Part shown: positions 61,328-64,000 of the stretch, piece by piece
Position numbering within the stretch: the first letter of the stretch is position 1
How the letters are laid out: each line of letters starts with the position of its first letter
Source of the DNA: an uncultured Flavobacteriales bacterium
GTDB lineage: Bacteria; Bacteroidota; Bacteroidia; Flavobacteriales_D; Crocinitomicaceae
Reading direction: 5' to 3'
NCBI GenBank assembly: GCA_913054135.1
Contig: CAJXJK010000003.1
Coordinates: 268,491 to 332,490, forward strand
Length of the DNA stretch: 64,000 nt
Position numbers and translations under genes: made by a program
Notes under the pieces: model-generated
What the model was told of the DNA's origin: nothing
What the model saw: the letters and a program-made list of their open reading frames with translations, nothing else
Databases searched by the model: none

Positions 61328-64000
61328 ATGGTAAGAAAAACTCTCTTTTATCAGAATTCCCTTTTAATATTTTTTCTATTATGCTCAAGTGTTTCTCTTG
61401 CTCAAGAGGCACAAGATGGAATGAAAGTGAAAATACAGAACTATTATTCTTTCAGTAATAGGAATGCCGTGATTACTCCTGAACTCATCTCTGAGACGTC
61501 CACTGCAGGTCAACAACATCCCGAATTTGGGATTCTTCCTTCTGAGGCGCCATGTGATGATTGTTATGAATTATTAGATGAACGAACAGAGTTCACAAGA
61601 AGCTTCGTCAGAAATGGAACTAATGGTTCAGAAATTCTAACTCAATCGGCATTTGCACCTTTAAATTATCAAAAAGATGGTAGATGGAATTCAGTAGATA
61701 GTAGGTTGTCCCCTAGTTCCAGTCAAGCGGGTGTTTACAAAGCGGCTAATCAAATTGCCCCAACAGAAATAAGCATCTCGGGTGAATTTGTACAACTTAA
61801 TTTTAACGGAGAAGAAATCAAGTACAATAATAATTTAAGATTGATTCATGAAGATGTAAATGGAGTTGAAGTTATTACTGAGTTTGCGAATTGGTCTTCT
61901 TATACTGTAGGTGAAGAAGGAGCATACGTAACTAATATTTTCCCTTCCGTTGACATGGAAGTTCGAGTGAGTCGGGGTAAAATAAAAACGAATTTCTTGA
62001 TCACTTCAAACCAGAATTACGCTAACGGTAACATTGTGATTAGAGATGATTTTGAAATGTCATCTGAATTAAAATTTGATCAATTAAATCAAAATGGCCA
62101 AACACATTCGGGTGAGATGGACATCACTAATAATTCAGGACTAGTATATTTTCAGCTCGGTGAGGCATACGGCTATGATGCAAATGCCAATAAAGATCTT
62201 GCGGGCAGATTTGATTATAGGATGGATAATCAGTCTCTTGATATTGTGATACCAACTACATGGTTGAATGATGAAAATTTAGAATATCCATTAACTATTG
62301 ACCCTCAATTAACGGCTAATACGACATTGGTTCAAGGAGCAATTACAGGCTCAGGTTATAATGCAACTTGCTTTACAGGTGGATGTAATTTTAATCTAAA
62401 TGCAACCGTTCCGGCTGATGTTCAAATAACAGATGTTCAGTGGTCTTTTGATTACCAGGCCTTAGGGTTGTGTTGGATGTCTGATGGCGCACTTACTTTT
62501 GATATTAACGGTTGTGTAAGTCCAGCAACAGCAGGTTTTTTCTGGTTTTGTAATAACACGAACCCAGGTATTTGTGGAGGTACCAATGTATCATTATTTG
62601 CTGATGTGAGTACTTGTATGCCGGCACCCCAATGTGGCATATCAACCATACCTTGTCAAATGACATTTTATCGTTGTTTTACAGCTGGGGGAGGTTGTAG
62701 TGGAACGTGTATAGGAGCTGCATCTGACTGGATAATGACTGTAATTGGCAATACAGTTGAAGAGCCCGCTCCTCCCACATCAACTGCAGCAGGAAATACT
62801 ATTTGTGAAGGCTTTTCAACAGATTTAAGTGCTACTGGTACATTCGGAGTTCCACCTTATGTGGTGTCTTGGGATAATGGAGGCGGAGTCGGAAATCCGG
62901 TTACCGTGAGCCCAACAGTTAACACAACTTATACAGCAACTATAACTGATGTATGTGGTAATACAGCATCAAATACAATTGCAATTACAGTAGTTCCAGC
63001 ACCAGATTCTGGATTAGATGGAGTTGTTACTTTTTGTCCATCTGACCCAAACTCTAGTCTTTTGGCAGAACTCGGCGGAACGCCAGATGGTGGTGGTTCT
63101 TGGTCGGGTCCTTCTGGATTGACAGGAGGAAGTGCAGGTAATTTTAACCCCGGAACCATGAATGCTGGAGTATACACCTACACTGTAAATGGGTCTGCAC
63201 CTTGTAATAATGTGAGCTCAACAGTGACCGTAACATTAGATGTTCTTCCAGATGCCGGAACCAATGGTGCGATTACCTATTGTCCTGCAGATGCTGCATC
63301 AGATTTATTTGCCCAGTTAGGCGGAACGCCAGATGCCGGTGGAACATGGGCACCAGCTATGACATCAGGAACAGGAGTATTTGATCCTGGTTCAGATGCT
63401 GCAGGTACGTATACTTACACAGTTACAAATCCTTGTGGAACTGCAAGTGCAGATGTGGTCGTAACAATTGACCCAGCGCCAGATGCTGGAACCAATGGTG
63501 CTATTATTTATTGTCCAGCAGATGCATCTTCAGATTTATTTGCAGAGTTAGGCGGAACGCCAGATGCGGTTGGAACATGGGCGCCAGCTATGACGTCAGG
63601 AACAGGAGTATTTGATCCTGGTTCAGATGCGGCAGGTACTTATACTTATACCGTCACGAATTCATGCGGTTCTATTTCAGCAGACGTAGTCGTTACGATT
63701 GATCCGGCACCAGATGCTGGAACCAATGGAGCGATTACTTATTGTCCAGCAGATGCATCTTCAGATTTATTTGCCGAATTGGGTGGAACACCAGACGTAG
63801 GTGGAACATGGGCACCAGCCATGACATCAGGAACGGGAGTATTTGATCCAGGTTCAGATGCTGCAGGTACTTATACTTACACAGTTACAAATCCGTGTGG
63901 AACTGCAAGTGCAGATGTGGTCGTAACAATTGACCCAGCACCAGATGCTGGAACCAATGGAGCGATTACTTATTGTCCAGCAGATGCATCTTCAGATTTA
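61328..64000 (+). CDS. Giant secreted repeat protein (adhesin-like), partial; C-terminus beyond right edge
   Basis: An ATG at 61328 opens a frame of 891 codons that runs off the window. There is a signal peptide ('LLIFFLLCSSVSLAQ'), a unique N-terminal region of about 320 residues ('FGILPSEAPCDDCYELLDERTEFTRSFVRNG', 'LTIDPQL'), a Cys-rich segment of about 150 residues ('GYNATCFTGGCNFNLNATVP', 'MTFYRCFTAGGGCSGTC'), PKD-like Ig domains, and from about codon 642 tandem 77-residue repeats ('DAGTNGAITYCPADA', 'LFAELGGTPD', 'GTWAPAMTSGTGVFDPG', 'TYTYTVTN'). A T9SS sorting domain is expected downstream. It is probably a cell-surface adhesin; the partner is unknown. Confidence 0.9.
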   Translation, partial: MVRKTLFYQNSLLIFFLLCSSVSLAQEAQDGMKVKIQNYYSFSNRNAVITPELISETSTAGQQHPEFGILPSEAPCDDCYELLDERTEFTRSFVRNGTNGSEILTQSAFAPLNYQKDGRWNSVDSRLSPSSSQAGVYKAANQIAPTEISISGEFVQLNFNGEEIKYNNNLRLIHEDVNGVEVITEFANWSSYTVGEEGAYVTNIFPSVDMEVRVSRGKIKTNFLITSNQNYANGNIVIRDDFEMSSELKFDQLNQNGQTHSGEMDITNNSGLVYFQLGEAYGYDANANKDLAGRFDYRMDNQSLDIVIPTTWLNDENLEYPLTIDPQLTANTTLVQGAITGSGYNATCFTGGCNFNLNATVPADVQITDVQWSFDYQALGLCWMSDGALTFDINGCVSPATAGFFWFCNNTNPGICGGTNVSLFADVSTCMPAPQCGISTIPCQMTFYRCFTAGGGCSGTCIGAASDWIMTVIGNTVEEPAPPTSTAAGNTICEGFSTDLSATGTFGVPPYVVSWDNGGGVGNPVTVSPTVNTTYTATITDVCGNTASNTIAITVVPAPDSGLDGVVTFCPSDPNSSLLAELGGTPDGGGSWSGPSGLTGGSAGNFNPGTMNAGVYTYTVNGSAPCNNVSSTVTVTLDVLPDAGTNGAITYCPADAASDLFAQLGGTPDAGGTWAPAMTSGTGVFDPGSDAAGTYTYTVTNPCGTASADVVVTIDPAPDAGTNGAIIYCPADASSDLFAELGGTPDAVGTWAPAMTSGTGVFDPGSDAAGTYTYTVTNSCGSISADVVVTIDPAPDAGTNGAITYCPADASSDLFAELGGTPDVGGTWAPAMTSGTGVFDPGSDAAGTYTYTVTNPCGTASADVVVTIDPAPDAGTNGAITYCPADASSDL
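63251..64000 (+). repeat. Near-identical 231-bp tandem repeats (77 aa) inside the giant gene, continuing past the edge
   Basis: Units begin at 63251, 63482, 63713 and 63944, exactly 231 bp apart, with only scattered base differences, several of them synonymous. A more diverged unit begins at 63005, 246 bp earlier. The array extends beyond the window, so its copy number is unknown. Such identity implies recent duplication or homogenisation and makes the region prone to copy-number change and assembly error. Confidence 0.92.

Noticed and set aside
1..64000. CRISPR arrays, insertion sequences, prophage or integrative-element genes
   Set aside because: No short regularly spaced direct repeats with unique spacers, no transposase, integrase or phage structural gene was seen; the regular repeats at both ends are protein-coding.

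Overview
The window is AT-rich chromosomal DNA of a member of the Bacteroidota, most likely order Flavobacteriales (a Crocinitomicaceae/Cryomorphaceae-like gliding or surface-adhering marine or freshwater lineage; this finer placement is inference). The evidence is a type IX secretion (T9SS) and gliding toolkit (PorP/SprF, a type-B C-terminal domain protein, SprB repeats, GldH beside RicT), Bacteroidota-style promoters (TTTG-N19/20-TAnnTTTG), sparse Shine-Dalgarno sites, and typical family members (DUF3127, YtxJ, DUF2723, MiaE). I see no insertion sequence, prophage, CRISPR array or rRNA. There is one tRNA (Gln, anticodon TTG).

Layout: 1-9281 (minus) is a T9SS adhesin locus: a secreted type-B CTD protein, a PorP/SprF protein and a giant SprB-repeat adhesin that runs off the left edge. 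9402-12965 is a signalling locus: a membrane SpoIIE-type phosphatase, divergent from a STAS-like small protein and a HisKA_2 histidine kinase; the STAS-like gene has an in-frame stop near its N-terminus. 12962-17229 holds small and hypothetical genes plus miaE, and contains two intergenic RNA candidates, each ending in a strong hairpin, that share a 19-nt complementary segment. 17261-29337 is mostly metabolism and transport: peptidase T, a PLP enzyme, glutathione peroxidase, EtfB/EtfA, a bifunctional nuclease, a lipoprotein-fused nucleoside transporter, two overlapping micro-membrane proteins, a tandem Usp protein, a DMT exporter and HolB. 29377-37872 has an LRR protein, RicT/GldH, an acyltransferase, an orphan BlaI-type repressor, a WD40-caspase protein and a SUFU-domain protein.

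37972-38866 is a tandem pair of paralogous lipoproteins. 38938-43889 is a compact same-strand run: pheS, ytxJ, a LytTR response regulator, glutaminyl cyclotransferase, rsmI and an MDR oxidoreductase. 43927-49708 holds a secreted protein, a flippase-like protein with a GT2 glycosyltransferase, a short-chain fatty-acid transporter and a YceI protein. 49928-54370 contains a DUF3127 protein with an SSB-like acidic tip (tip duplicated downstream), a flavin reductase and an ECF sigma/anti-sigma/beta-barrel cassette. 54420-60286 (minus) is a DUF2723 membrane glycosyltransferase, a polysaccharide deacetylase and a methyltransferase, probably one surface-glycan operon. After tRNA-Gln and a lipoprotein, a second giant secreted repeat protein begins at 61328 and leaves the window on the right; its 77-residue repeats are nearly identical at DNA level.

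The most unusual points are the pair of complementary RNA candidates (13745-13850 and 16146-16616), the nonsense codon in the STAS-like gene, the duplicated SSB-like tip, and the neighbouring WD40-caspase and SUFU genes.
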